A DNA stretch of 64,000 nt from JAWXBK01 sp034439975. GTDB lineage: Bacteria > Pseudomonadota > Alphaproteobacteria > Dongiales > Dongiaceae. Shown piece after piece: positions 34,007-42,706 of this stretch. Below the pieces are notes generated by a model. The model searched no databases, was not told the DNA's origin, and saw only the letters and a program-made list of their open reading frames with translations. Position 1 is the first letter of the stretch, and each line of letters begins with the position of its first letter. A program made the translations under genes and the position numbers. Location of the stretch: positions 14,518-78,517 of the forward strand of contig JAWXBK010000075.1 of the NCBI GenBank assembly GCA_034439975.1. Reading direction: 5' to 3'.

Positions 34007-34957
34007 ATGTCGGACCCCGCCATCCCCATGCTTGCCCGGAGCGCCGCGCGTGCGATGCCCTCGGGTCTGGCGCACCGGCTGCTCAGCCTCTCCGACAAGG
34101 GCATCGCCTGGCTGTTCATTACGCCGACGATCCTCCTGCTGCTGGCGATCAACATCTTTCCGCTGATCTGGACCGTCTATCTTTCTTTCACGAACTATCG
34201 CGCGAACCGTCCTGGCCAGGTGATCGAATGGGTCGGAACGCAGAACTTCGAGCGGCTCCTCGGCAGCGAAGACGTGTGGGGTTATCTGCAGGCGACCGCG
34301 AACTTCGTCTGCTGGACGATGGGTCTGCAGGTCGTGCTCGGTCTCGGCCTCGCGCTGCTCATCAATCGCAACTTCAAGGGTTCGGGATTCTGGACCACCG
34401 TGATCCTGATCCCGATGATGCTCTCGCCGGCCGTGGTCGGCGTGTTCTGGACCTATCTGTATCAACCGCAGACCGGCATCTTCACCTATATCGTCAATCT
34501 GTTCGTCAATGTCGGCGCGCTCGACATGATTGGCTCGGTGCAGCTCGCACCCTGGTCGATCATCATCGTCGATACCTGGATGTGGACGCCCTACATCATG
34601 CTGCTCTGCCTCGCAGGGCTGCGTTCGATCCCGGACTATCTCTATGAAGCGGCCGAGATCGATCGCGCCGGGCCCCTGCAGAAATTCTGGTACATCACGT
34701 TGCCGCGCGTCCTGCCGTTCCTGATGCTGGCGGTGCTGTTCCGCGGCATCGAGAACTTCAAGATGTTCGACATGGTGGTCGAGCTGACCTCGGGCGGGCC
34801 GGGTTCGACGACCGAACTTGCCTCGATCAATCTGAAGCGCGAAGCCTTCGAGAAATGGCGGACCGGCTATTCCTCCGCCTTCGCGGTGATTCTGTTTGTC
34901 ACCGTGTTCGGGTTGGGCAATCTCTATGTCAAAGCGCTCAACAAGGTGAAGCAATGA
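34007..34957 (+). CDS. ABC transporter permease (MalF type)
   Basis: A 316-residue membrane protein with six or seven hydrophobic segments. The EAA loop that contacts the ATPase reads YEAAEIDRAGPLQKFWYITL near residues 210-229. It pairs with the next permease, whose ATG overlaps its stop (ATGA at 34954). Together they form the channel of the sugar/polyol-type importer. The ATG at 34007 is placed 32 bases beyond the hairpin. Confidence 0.9.
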   Translation: MSDPAIPMLARSAARAMPSGLAHRLLSLSDKGIAWLFITPTILLLLAINIFPLIWTVYLSFTNYRANRPGQVIEWVGTQNFERLLGSEDVWGYLQATANFVCWTMGLQVVLGLGLALLINRNFKGSGFWTTVILIPMMLSPAVVGVFWTYLYQPQTGIFTYIVNLFVNVGALDMIGSVQLAPWSIIIVDTWMWTPYIMLLCLAGLRSIPDYLYEAAEIDRAGPLQKFWYITLPRVLPFLMLAVLFRGIENFKMFDMVVELTSGGPGSTTELASINLKREAFEKWRTGYSSAFAVILFVTVFGLGNLYVKALNKVKQ

Positions 34958-35919
34958 CCGCCCGAGCCAATTCGGTGATCCAGGCCCATTCGGTCGTCAA
35001 GGCCGGCGCCGCCGCGAAGTGGTTCGCTGCGATCCTGGTGATCCTCTACGCGCTCGTCACGATGGTGCCGCTGGTCTGGATCGGGCTCACCGGTTTTAAA
35101 TCGCCGCCGGATTCGATCGCCTACCCGCCGGAAGTGGTGTTCGAGCCGACGCTGGAAGGTTACGTGAACCTGTTCACGACCCGCTCGCGCCAGACCGACG
35201 AATATATCGCGAGCCTCGGCCCGGCCGAGACCTGGTACGACGAACTGGTGCGCAAGCGGAACATGGTGATCACCGGGCCGTCGCGCTTCATCGACCGCTA
35301 TACGAACTCGATCGTCATTGGATTCGGCTCGACGTTCCTCGCGGTGTTCCTCGGTACGCTCGCGGCCTATGCGTTCTCGCGGTTCAAGATACCGCTGAAG
35401 GACGATCTGATGTTCTTCATCCTGTCGACGCGGATGATGCCGCCGATCGCCGTCGCCATCCCGATTTACCTGATGTATCGCACGCTTGGTTTGTCGGATA
35501 CCGCGCTCGGCATGATTATTCTCTATACCGCGGTCAACGTGTCGCTGGCGGTGTGGCTGCTCAAGGGTTTCATCGACGAGATTCCGCGCGAATACGAAGA
35601 GGCGGCGGTGGTCGACGGTTACAGCCGGCTTCAGGCGTTCTGGAAGGTCGTGCTGCCGCAGGCGCGATCGGGTATCGCCGCGACCGCCATCTTCTGTCTG
35701 ATTTTCGCCTGGAACGAATATGCCTTCGCGTTGCTGCTGACCAGCGGTGAGGCGCAGACAGCACCGCCGTTCATTCCGCTCATCATCGGCGAGGGCGGTC
35801 TCGACTGGCCGGCGGTGGCCGCGGGCACCACCCTGTTCCTGCTTCCGATCGTTGTTTTCACCGTGCTGCTGCGGAAGAACCTGCTGCGCGGCATCACCTT
35901 CGGGGCGGTGCGCAAATGA
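34954..35919 (+). CDS. ABC transporter permease (MalG type)
   Basis: A 321-residue second permease with the EAA loop EYEEAAVVDGYSRLQAFWKV and six main hydrophobic segments. A periplasmic insertion of about 60 residues between the first and second segments (EGYVNLFTTRSRQTDEYIAS to MVITGPSRFIDRYTNS) is longer than in most MalG relatives. It overlaps both neighbours by ATGA (34954 and 35916), so synthesis is tightly coupled. Confidence 0.9.
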   Translation: MTARANSVIQAHSVVKAGAAAKWFAAILVILYALVTMVPLVWIGLTGFKSPPDSIAYPPEVVFEPTLEGYVNLFTTRSRQTDEYIASLGPAETWYDELVRKRNMVITGPSRFIDRYTNSIVIGFGSTFLAVFLGTLAAYAFSRFKIPLKDDLMFFILSTRMMPPIAVAIPIYLMYRTLGLSDTALGMIILYTAVNVSLAVWLLKGFIDEIPREYEEAAVVDGYSRLQAFWKVVLPQARSGIAATAIFCLIFAWNEYAFALLLTSGEAQTAPPFIPLIIGEGGLDWPAVAAGTTLFLLPIVVFTVLLRKNLLRGITFGAVRK

Positions 35920-36113
35920 ACGCCGACAACCCGACCGTCGCGCGGCGCTGGTACCTGCGGCGCGGGCCGATGGAGAATATTGCCTCCGGCCTGATCGCGC
36001 TCGGCGTCGTGATGCTGATGCAGCCGGTTTCGATGGCGCTGTTCTCTTACTCGTTCTCGGTCATCCTCATCGGCACGATCGGTTTCGTGATCGTCAGCCA
36101 TTTCCGGGAATAG
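35916..36113 (+). CDS. 65-residue membrane protein of the transporter cassette
   Basis: A short protein with a basic start (ARRWYLRRGPMENIAS) and two hydrophobic segments (IASGLIALGVVMLMQPVSMAL and SVILIGTIGFVIVS). It overlaps the permease gene by ATGA and ends 4 bases before the first ATPase gene, so it is certainly cotranscribed. Glycerol-type ABC operons with two ATPases also carry a small membrane protein at this place, but the sequence here does not look like that one. It may be a transporter accessory or regulatory subunit. Confidence 0.75.
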   Translation: MNADNPTVARRWYLRRGPMENIASGLIALGVVMLMQPVSMALFSYSFSVILIGTIGFVIVSHFRE

Positions 36114-36117
36114 CGCG

Positions 36118-37215
36118 ATGGCCGAAATCCGCATCGAGAACCTGAACAAATCCTTCGGCGATTTCGTCGCGGTGCGGGATTCGTCGTTCACGATCCGCGA
36201 TGGCGAGTTCTTCGTCATGCTTGGGCCTTCGGGCTGCGGCAAGACGACGACGCTCCGCATGATCGCCGGACTCGAACTGCCGACGTCCGGGCGCATCCTG
36301 CTCGACGAGGAGGATGTGACCTTCCGGCGTGGCTCCGAGCGCGATATCGCCTTCGTGTTCCAGCTCTTCGCGCTCTATCCGCATATGAACGTGCGCCGCA
36401 ATACCTCGTTTCCGCTGCGGGTCCAGAGGCTGCCGCGCAGCGAGATCAAGGCGCGGACCGAAGAAGTGGCGAAGATGTTGCGGATCGACCATCTGCTCGA
36501 CAAGTCGGTCGGCGGGTTGTCGAGCGGCGATCGCCAGCGCGTCGCCCTCGGCCGCGCCATCGTGCGCCGTGCCAAGGCGTTTCTCATGGACGAACCGCTC
36601 GGGGCGCTCGATGCCGAGTTTCGCGAGCTGATGTGCGAGGAACTGCGCCTGTTACATAACCGTGTCGGCGCCACCACGGTCTATGTCACGCATGACCAGA
36701 TCGAGGCGATGTCGATGGCCGACCGCATCTGCGTGATGAACGGCGGCGAGGTGCTGCAGATTGCGCCGCCGGTCGAGATCTACGAGCGCCCGGCGACCCG
36801 GTTCGTGGCCGGTTTTATCGGCAGCCCGGCCATGAATTTTCTCGAAGCGGAGGGTGGCCTCGCGGCCGGCGCCGAAACGATCCGCGTGCGCGGGCGCTCG
36901 GTGGCGATGCCGCGGTTGCATGAGGCGCTCGATCATCGCGAAGCCGTCCTCGGCGTGCGGCCCGAGCATATCCGGATCGTTTCCGATGGTGTGCTGCGCG
37001 GCCGGGTGTTCGGCGTCGAGTATATGGGAACGCGCCAGCTCGTCACGGTCGATACCGAAGCGGGCCGGCTCAAGGTGCGGGCGCCCAACACTGTGCGCGT
37101 CGATTACGGCGAGACGGTCGGGCTCGAGTTCGACAGCCAGCGTGTCGTGCTGTTTCACCCGGCGACAGACCGGGCGGTTCGCAGCGAACTCGCGGCGGGG
37201 CAGGCCTATGGCTGA
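36118..37215 (+). CDS. ABC transporter ATPase, first of two (degenerate signature)
   Basis: A 365-residue ATPase of the MalK/UgpC type. Walker A GPSGCGKTT near residues 36-44, Walker B FLMDEPLGALD, and the switch His in VTHDQ are intact. The signature reads LSSGDRQRVALGRA instead of LSGGQQQRVA, and the Q-loop FVFQLFALYPH is normal. A C-terminal TOBE-type domain follows. Two different ATPases, as in the glycerol importer GlpST, imply a heterodimer whose two ATP sites may not be equal. The stop overlaps the next gene by 8 bases. Confidence 0.9.
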   Translation: MAEIRIENLNKSFGDFVAVRDSSFTIRDGEFFVMLGPSGCGKTTTLRMIAGLELPTSGRILLDEEDVTFRRGSERDIAFVFQLFALYPHMNVRRNTSFPLRVQRLPRSEIKARTEEVAKMLRIDHLLDKSVGGLSSGDRQRVALGRAIVRRAKAFLMDEPLGALDAEFRELMCEELRLLHNRVGATTVYVTHDQIEAMSMADRICVMNGGEVLQIAPPVEIYERPATRFVAGFIGSPAMNFLEAEGGLAAGAETIRVRGRSVAMPRLHEALDHREAVLGVRPEHIRIVSDGVLRGRVFGVEYMGTRQLVTVDTEAGRLKVRAPNTVRVDYGETVGLEFDSQRVVLFHPATDRAVRSELAAGQAYG

Positions 37216-38263
37216 AGTCTCGCTACAGAATGTCAGCAAGCGCTTCGGCGACACCGAGGCGGTGCGCGAGCTGTCGCTGACCGCTGCCGACGGCGAGTTC
37301 ATCGTCCTGCTTGGGCCGACCGGGGCCGGCAAGACCACGACGTTGCGCCTGATCGCCGGGCTCGAGCGACCGGATCACGGCCGGGTCACCATCGGCGGTG
37401 CCGACATGACGCGCACGGCACCGGCCGAACGCGATGTGTGCTTCGTTTTCCAGCAATATTCCCTCTATCCGCATTACAGCGTGTTCGACAATCTTGCGTT
37501 TCCGCTGCGCGCGCCGGGCCGCCGTTTTACGAAAACCGAGATCGACGCGCGGGTCCGCGAAGTCGCCGCGCTGCTGCGCATCGAATCGAAGCTCGGCAAT
37601 CGGGCGACACAGCTCTCCGGCGGTGAGATGCAGCGCGTGGCGATCGGGCGCGCACTGGTCCGCAGCCCGTCGGTCTATCTGATGGACGAGCCGCTCTCGT
37701 CGCTCGATGCCAAGCTGCGCGAGGATCTGCGGATCGAGCTCAAACGAATCCAGCGCGAACTGGGGGCGACGGTCGTCTATGTGACGCACGATCAGCTCGA
37801 GGCGATGACCATGGCCGATCGCATCGGCGTCATGGCCAGGGGAAAATTGGTGCAGCTTGGTACGCCGCGCGACATCTATGAGCGACCGGAGAGCATCTAT
37901 GTCGCGCGCCGGCTCGGCAGCCCGCAGATCAATTTGATCGAAAGCGACGCGCTCGCACTCACCGATCGTCCGTCGCGCGCGGTTACCACCGGCGTACGGC
38001 CGGAAGACATCGTGTTGAACCCGACTTCCGGCATCCCGGCGGAGGTGCTGGCGGTCGAGCATCTCGGTGTCGAAACCGTGCTGCTGCTCGGCGCCGGGTC
38101 GGACCGTCTTCATGCGCTGCTCGGCGTGCGCGAACCGCTCCGGGTCGGCGACCGCACCCGGATTACCGTGCGCGATGGCGCCGCGCTCTATTTTGACGCG
38201 GCCGGCAACCGGATCGGCGATGCTGACCGGATGCAGCGGCGGGAGGTGGCCAATGGCGCCTGA
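37208..38263 (+). CDS. ABC transporter ATPase, second of two
   Basis: A 351-residue MalK-type ATPase with canonical motifs: GPTGAGKTT, FVFQQYSLYPHY, LSGGEMQRVAIGRA, LMDEPLSSLDAKLR and VTHDQLEAMT, then a TOBE-type domain. Start at 37208 overlaps the end of the first ATPase gene. Its signature is closer to consensus than the first subunit's. The stop lies inside the start of dhaL, so transporter and kinase genes are translationally joined. Confidence 0.92.
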   Translation: MAEVSLQNVSKRFGDTEAVRELSLTAADGEFIVLLGPTGAGKTTTLRLIAGLERPDHGRVTIGGADMTRTAPAERDVCFVFQQYSLYPHYSVFDNLAFPLRAPGRRFTKTEIDARVREVAALLRIESKLGNRATQLSGGEMQRVAIGRALVRSPSVYLMDEPLSSLDAKLREDLRIELKRIQRELGATVVYVTHDQLEAMTMADRIGVMARGKLVQLGTPRDIYERPESIYVARRLGSPQINLIESDALALTDRPSRAVTTGVRPEDIVLNPTSGIPAEVLAVEHLGVETVLLLGAGSDRLHALLGVREPLRVGDRTRITVRDGAALYFDAAGNRIGDADRMQRREVANGA

Positions 38264-38861
38264 CCGTCTGCAACGCCTGATCGACGCGGCATCCGCGAAC
38301 ATCGCGGCACACGAGGAAGAGCTGACCACGCTCGATCGCGCGATCGGCGATGGCGATCACGGCGCGAATATGCGGCGCGGATTCGCCGCCATCGAAGCGG
38401 CGGGCGCCGAAATCTCAAGCCTCGAGTTCGGCGCGGCGCTGCAGAAGGCCGGCATGACGCTGGTAATGAGCGTTGGCGGCGCGTCGGGCCCGCTTTTCGG
38501 ATCGCTGCTCATGGCGATGGGAAAGAGCGCGCCCGCGGTGCCGGCGAATGCGGCAGCCGTGGCGGCGATGCTCACGGAAGGGATCGAGTCGGTCAAGAAA
38601 CGCGGCAAGGGCGATGTCGGCGCGAAGACGATGCTCGACGTTCTGGTGCCGGTGCGCGATGCCATTGCATCGGGCGACGATCCGATTGCGGCGGCGCGGG
38701 CGGCGGCCGATGCCGGCCTCGCCGCGACCCGCGATATGAAGGCGACCAAAGGCCGGGCGTCGTTCCTGGGCGAACGCTCGATCGGCCATCTCGATCCCGG
38801 CGCGCGGTCGTCCGCGCTGCTGGTTCATGCGATCTGCGATGTACTCGAGGAAAGAAAATGA
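38253..38861 (+). CDS. dhaL: Dihydroxyacetone kinase ADP-binding subunit DhaL
   Basis: A 202-residue helical barrel protein. The Mg-ADP site is visible as D28, D33, D35 and H36 in LDRAIGDGDHGANMRRG, with VGGASGPLFG and a KGRASFLGERSIGHLDPGA segment near the C-terminus. In PEP-dependent systems DhaL holds ADP as a cofactor, is rephosphorylated by DhaM and passes phosphate to the substrate on DhaK. GGGAGG 6 bases before the ATG decides the start. It overlaps the ATPase gene by 11 bases. Confidence 0.92.
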   Translation: MAPDRLQRLIDAASANIAAHEEELTTLDRAIGDGDHGANMRRGFAAIEAAGAEISSLEFGAALQKAGMTLVMSVGGASGPLFGSLLMAMGKSAPAVPANAAAVAAMLTEGIESVKKRGKGDVGAKTMLDVLVPVRDAIASGDDPIAAARAAADAGLAATRDMKATKGRASFLGERSIGHLDPGARSSALLVHAICDVLEERK

Positions 38862-39247
38862 ACGACTGCGTATCCATCGTCATCGTGTCCCACTCGCCGG
38901 AGGTCGCCAGGGGTGCGGCCGACATGGTGCGCGAGATGGTCGGCACCGAGGTGCGCGTCGCTCATTGCGGCGGCAATCCCGCGGGCGGCCTCGGCACCGA
39001 TGTTGGCGCAATCCTTCGCGCCATCGAATCGGTCTATGGTCCTAAAGGCGTCGCGATGCTCATCGATCTCGGCGGGGCGGAGACCAACAGCGAAATGGCG
39101 ATCGAAATGCTGCCCGAAGAGATGCGCAAGAACGTCGTCATCTGCAATGCGCCGATCGTCGAAGGCGCCGTCATGGCGGCGACCGAAGCGGCCGGCGGCG
39201 CGTCGCTCCAAGCGGTGCGGGCGACGGCCGAGGAGTTCCTCTCTTGA
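38858..39247 (+). CDS. dhaM: PTS-dependent DHA kinase phosphotransferase subunit DhaM
   Basis: A 129-residue mannose-type EIIA domain. SIVIVSHSPEVARGAADM puts the phosphorylated His at residue 12, and GGNPAGGLGTDVGAI and VAMLIDLGGAETNSEMA follow the DhaM pattern. It takes phosphate from HPr and regenerates ATP on DhaL. In Escherichia coli DhaM carries HPr-like and EI-like domains in one chain. Here those two are separate genes directly downstream. ATGA overlap with dhaL. Confidence 0.92.
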   Translation: MNDCVSIVIVSHSPEVARGAADMVREMVGTEVRVAHCGGNPAGGLGTDVGAILRAIESVYGPKGVAMLIDLGGAETNSEMAIEMLPEEMRKNVVICNAPIVEGAVMAATEAAGGASLQAVRATAEEFLS

Positions 39248-39540
39248 ACGGTATTATCGCGAAGTCCTGGGAGGCGTTCGGCGAAGCAGTGATCCGCGAC
39301 CCGACCGGCCTTCATGCACGGCCGGCAGTCAAGCTGACCAGGCGCGCGAAGTCGCATCATGCCGAGATCGAAGTGCGCGCCGGCAGCGCCGGCACATGGA
39401 TCAACGCCAAATCGCCGAACGCGGTGATGAAGCTCAAGGCTGGCAACGGCGAACGGTTGTACTTTCGGGCCCTGGGCGAGGATGCCGCGGTGGCGATCGC
39501 CGCCATGGTGGCGCTGGTCGAGCAGGATTTCGATGGCTGA
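39244..39540 (+). CDS. HPr-like phosphocarrier protein
   Basis: A 98-residue HPr domain with the active His24 in DPTGLHARPAVKLT, and Ser57 in NAKSPNAVMKL at the position of the regulatory Ser46. TTG at 39244 is taken as the start because GAGGAG lies 8-13 bases before it and it overlaps the DhaM stop (TTGA). A GTG at codon 16 would cut into the domain edge. It would pass phosphate from the adjacent Enzyme I to DhaM. Confidence 0.9.
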   Translation: MNGIIAKSWEAFGEAVIRDPTGLHARPAVKLTRRAKSHHAEIEVRAGSAGTWINAKSPNAVMKLKAGNGERLYFRALGEDAAVAIAAMVALVEQDFDG

Positions 39541-41158
39541 ACCGATGCGCGAAATGGTGCTGAACGGCGTCGCGGCGTCGGAAGGGCTTGCGATCGGGCG
39601 ATTGACGATCGACCGCAATGTTGCGGCCGGATCGCGGCGCGCCGGCAGTCCGATCGATGAGGCGATGGCGCTGGATGCAGCACTCGTGCAGGCGCGCCGG
39701 CAGATCGCCGCGTTGATCGAAGCCGGCGACCAGGTCTCCGCCGATATTCTCGAATTCCAGCAGGCCTTGCTCGAGGACGACGATCTGCTGGCGCCGGTGC
39801 GCGCGGCGATCGCAGCCGGCGCTGCGGCCGATACCGCCTGGTCGACTCATCTCGCCGGCGAGATTGCGGCCTATCGCGCGGGCGACGACGAGTATCTCTC
39901 GGCGCGCGCCGAAGATCTGTTCGACCTCGAACAGCGCGTGTTGCGTGCGCTGATGGGCAGCGTGGCACGCGCCCCGGTACCCGATGCCGGTGCCATTCTG
40001 GTTGCCGACGAGCTGACGCCGTCGCGATTCGTCGAACTCGACTGGAGTCGCCTTGGCGGGGCTGCGATCCGTGGCGGCAGCCGGACCAGCCATGTCTCGA
40101 TTCTTGCGCGGGCGCGCGGCGTGCCGCTGCTGGTGGGTCTCGAGGCCGGCGCCGATCGCATGCCAGACGGTGCGCTGGCGGTTCTCGACGCCGAGGCGGC
40201 GCGGCTGGTCGTGCTGCCCGGACCGGCAACGATCGAGGCAACGCGACGTCGCATCGGCGAGCGCGCGGTGCTCGATCGGACAGCGACCGCCGCGATCAAC
40301 CAGGCAGCGGTGACAGCGGGTGGCGAGCGGATTCGCATCTACAGCAATGTCGACGATCCCGCCTTGCTCGATAATTTGTCGGTCGACAGCGTCGACGGCA
40401 TCGGCCTGGTGCGCACGGAGTTTCTCTTTCACAAGGGCCATCTGCCCGACGAGGCAGCGCAGTTCGACGCCTATCGCCGGATCGTCGAATGGGCGAAGGG
40501 CCGGCCGGTCACGATCCGCACCCTCGATGCCGGCGGCGACAAGCCGATCGCGGGCGTCACCGAAGATGGCGAGGCCAATCCGTTTCTCGGCATGCGCGGC
40601 GTTCGTCTGTCGCTGGCGCAGCCAGCCTTGTTCGGTATCCAGTTGCGCGCGCTGGCGCGGGCGGCGGCGCTCGGACCCGTGCGGGTCATGGTGCCGATGG
40701 TGACCGTACCGACCGAGCTCGACGAGGTGCGGGCATTGATGCGATCGGCCATCGATGCGCTCGAGGCCGAGGGCGTTGCGCATGCGACACCTTCGCTCGG
40801 CATGATGGTCGAGGTGCCGGCGGCGGCACTCACCGCCGAACGGTTCGATGCGGATTTCTATTCGATCGGTTCCAACGATCTGGTGCAGTACACGACCGCG
40901 GCCGCGCGCGACAATCCGGCGCTGGAAAAACTCGCCGATCCGCTGAACCCGGCCGTGCTCGAGCTGATCCGTCGCGTCGTGCAAGCGGGCGAGAGCCGCG
41001 GCGTCGATGTCAGTCTGTGCGGCGACATGGCCTCGCAGCCTTCGCTGATCGGGCCGCTCATCGATTGCGGCCTGCGCGCCTTGTCGGTCGCGCCGGCGCA
41101 GATCGGTCGCGTGAAACAGGCGGTGCGGCAGCATGCGGGGCGCACGGCGGCTGCATGA
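39533..41158 (+). CDS. PTS Enzyme I (PEP-protein phosphotransferase), cassette-specific
   Basis: A 541-residue Enzyme I without extra N-terminal sensory domains. The phosphorylated His is H187 in GGSRTSHVSILAR. The PEP-binding barrel shows GIGLVRTEFLF, MMVEVPAAAL, SIGSNDLVQYTTAAARDNP and the active Cys in SLCGDMAS. It overlaps the HPr gene by 8 bases and the HTH gene by ATGA. Position between HPr and dhaK suggests it supplies phosphate only to this kinase, though cross-talk with another HPr cannot be excluded. Confidence 0.92.
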   Translation: MAEPMREMVLNGVAASEGLAIGRLTIDRNVAAGSRRAGSPIDEAMALDAALVQARRQIAALIEAGDQVSADILEFQQALLEDDDLLAPVRAAIAAGAAADTAWSTHLAGEIAAYRAGDDEYLSARAEDLFDLEQRVLRALMGSVARAPVPDAGAILVADELTPSRFVELDWSRLGGAAIRGGSRTSHVSILARARGVPLLVGLEAGADRMPDGALAVLDAEAARLVVLPGPATIEATRRRIGERAVLDRTATAAINQAAVTAGGERIRIYSNVDDPALLDNLSVDSVDGIGLVRTEFLFHKGHLPDEAAQFDAYRRIVEWAKGRPVTIRTLDAGGDKPIAGVTEDGEANPFLGMRGVRLSLAQPALFGIQLRALARAAALGPVRVMVPMVTVPTELDEVRALMRSAIDALEAEGVAHATPSLGMMVEVPAAALTAERFDADFYSIGSNDLVQYTTAAARDNPALEKLADPLNPAVLELIRRVVQAGESRGVDVSLCGDMASQPSLIGPLIDCGLRALSVAPAQIGRVKQAVRQHAGRTAAA

Positions 41159-41586
41159 ACGACAACGCCAACGACATCCAGGATCTCGACCAGGCGATCG
41201 CCGCCTATAAGCGGCTGTTGAAGGCGAGCCTCGATCGCCGGCCGTCGGGGACGCGCCAGCGGCTGGCCGCCGCACTCGGCACGCATAAGAGCTTCGTGTC
41301 GCAGATTACCAATCCGAACTATCGCGTACCGCTGCCGGCGCAGCATGTGCCGACGATCTTCCGCATCTGCCATTTCTCGCCCGAGGAGCAGCTTGAGTTC
41401 CTCCAGGCCTATCGGCAGGCGCATCCGGGCCAGTCGCTGCCGACGGCTGACGAAATGGATGGCGATACGCGCGTGCTGCGCATCGAGGTGCCGGCGCTCG
41501 GCGATCCGAAGCGGCAGGCGGAAGTGATCGAGACGATTCAGGAATTCGCCCAGCGCGTGATAGCGCTCGCGCGGCGACGGGACTGA
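41155..41586 (+). CDS. Small helix-turn-helix protein of the cassette (143 aa)
   Basis: Residues about 8-60 look like a Cro/CI-type HTH: TRQRLAAALGTHKSFVSQIT with a following PAQHVPTIFRICHFSPEEQL helix. The rest is a short acidic helical tail. The start overlaps the Enzyme I stop (ATGA). It is the only predicted DNA-binding protein in the cassette, hence the best candidate for binding the GTTTAGT sites at 32371-32487. That link is inference from position. Confidence 0.75.
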   Translation: MNDNANDIQDLDQAIAAYKRLLKASLDRRPSGTRQRLAAALGTHKSFVSQITNPNYRVPLPAQHVPTIFRICHFSPEEQLEFLQAYRQAHPGQSLPTADEMDGDTRVLRIEVPALGDPKRQAEVIETIQEFAQRVIALARRRD

Positions 41587-41615
41587 CGCGGTCGTGAAAG
41601 GGCCGAGGGGCTGAC

Positions 41616-42605
41616 ATGAAAAAACTCATCAACAAAACCGACGACGTCTTGCGCGAAAGCCTGCTGGGGTTCGAGGCGGCGCACAGCGATCTTGTCACGG
41701 TCAATCTGGCGCCGCGCTTCGTTGCCCGGCGGCAGCGCAAGGATCCCGGCAAGCCGGTCCTGATCTCCGGTGGCGGTGCGGGGCACGAGCCGCTCCATGC
41801 CGGGTTTGTCGGTCACGGCATGCTCGATGCCGCCTGTCCCGGCGAAGTGTTCACCTCGCCGACACCCGACCAGATGATGGCGACGGCCGGCGCGGTCGAT
41901 GGTGGCGGCGGCGTGCTGTTCATCGTCAAGAACTATGCCGGCGATCTGATGAATTTCGAGATGGCCGCCGAAATGATCGACGGCGCCGAGACCATCGTGA
42001 CCAACGACGATGTCGCGGTCGAGGATTCGACCTATACGCAGGGACGGCGCGGTGTCGCCGGTACGGTGATCGTCGAGAAGATCGTCGGTGCCGCATCGGA
42101 AGCGGGCGCCGATCTTGCGAGCTGCAAAAAACTCGGCGAGCGGGTCAACGCGACGACCGGCTCGATGGGCGTTGCGCTCACCAGCGGCACGGTGCCGGCG
42201 GCGGGCCGGCCGACCTTCGATATCGGCGAGAGCGAGATGGAGATGGGTGTCGGCATTCATGGCGAGCCGGGACGCCGCCGCGTCGCGCTCGCCAGTGCCG
42301 ACGAGATCGCCGCCGAAATGGTTGGCGCGATCGCCGAAGCGAAGGCATTGAAATCGGGCGAGCCCTGTCTGCTGCTGCTGAACGGCATGGGCGGTACGCC
42401 GCTGCTCGAGCTCTATCTCATGTTCCATGCCGCGAAGCGCGAATGCGAAGCGCGCGGACTTCGGATCGAACGTTCGCTGGTCGGGAATTACTGCACGTCG
42501 CTCGACATGGCCGGCTGCTCGATCACGCTGACCCGGCTCGACGACGAGCTGGTCCGGCTCTGGGACGCGCCGGTCCATACCGCCGCGCTGCGCTGGGGAA
42601 ACTAG
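41616..42605 (+). CDS. dhaK: Dihydroxyacetone kinase substrate-binding subunit DhaK
   Basis: A 329-residue DhaK. GGGAGHEPLHAGFVGHGMLD forms the phosphate and substrate pocket, NYAGDLMNFEMA is conserved, and H215 in GVGIHGEPG is the His that binds the substrate carbonyl covalently as a hemiaminal. It works with DhaL and DhaM to phosphorylate dihydroxyacetone or a related short ketose or aldose at the expense of PEP. It ends in TAG at 42603-42605. It closes the cassette, 29 bases after the HTH gene. Confidence 0.93.
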   Translation: MKKLINKTDDVLRESLLGFEAAHSDLVTVNLAPRFVARRQRKDPGKPVLISGGGAGHEPLHAGFVGHGMLDAACPGEVFTSPTPDQMMATAGAVDGGGGVLFIVKNYAGDLMNFEMAAEMIDGAETIVTNDDVAVEDSTYTQGRRGVAGTVIVEKIVGAASEAGADLASCKKLGERVNATTGSMGVALTSGTVPAAGRPTFDIGESEMEMGVGIHGEPGRRRVALASADEIAAEMVGAIAEAKALKSGEPCLLLLNGMGGTPLLELYLMFHAAKRECEARGLRIERSLVGNYCTSLDMAGCSITLTRLDDELVRLWDAPVHTAALRWGN

Positions 42606-42664
42606 GCGAAACGCGCCGCGGCAATAGACGCGACTACGCTCTCGGAAAAGACGTCGCTTTCCCT

Positions 42665-42670
42665 TATAAT
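42665..42670 (+). promoter_or_regulatory. -10-like element before the nitrilase-family gene
   Basis: A perfect TATAAT lies 37 bases before the ATG at 42707. No good -35 stands at the normal distance, so it would need an activator or be weak. It suggests the gene is transcribed separately from dhaK. Confidence 0.4.
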
Positions 42671-42706
42671 CGTCCTTTCGCGAACCTAGTACCGCGACGG
42701 GAGACG

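Noticed and set aside
39434..41275. 613-codon open frame on the minus strand opposite Enzyme I
   Set aside because: It is the antisense of a well-supported Enzyme I gene in GC-rich DNA; the peptide is rich in Arg and His with no domain. The same holds for the long antisense frames opposite soeA (14886-16559 on the same strand in another frame, 15389-16747 opposite), FabF (18225-19529) and DmsC-like (11934-12710) genes.
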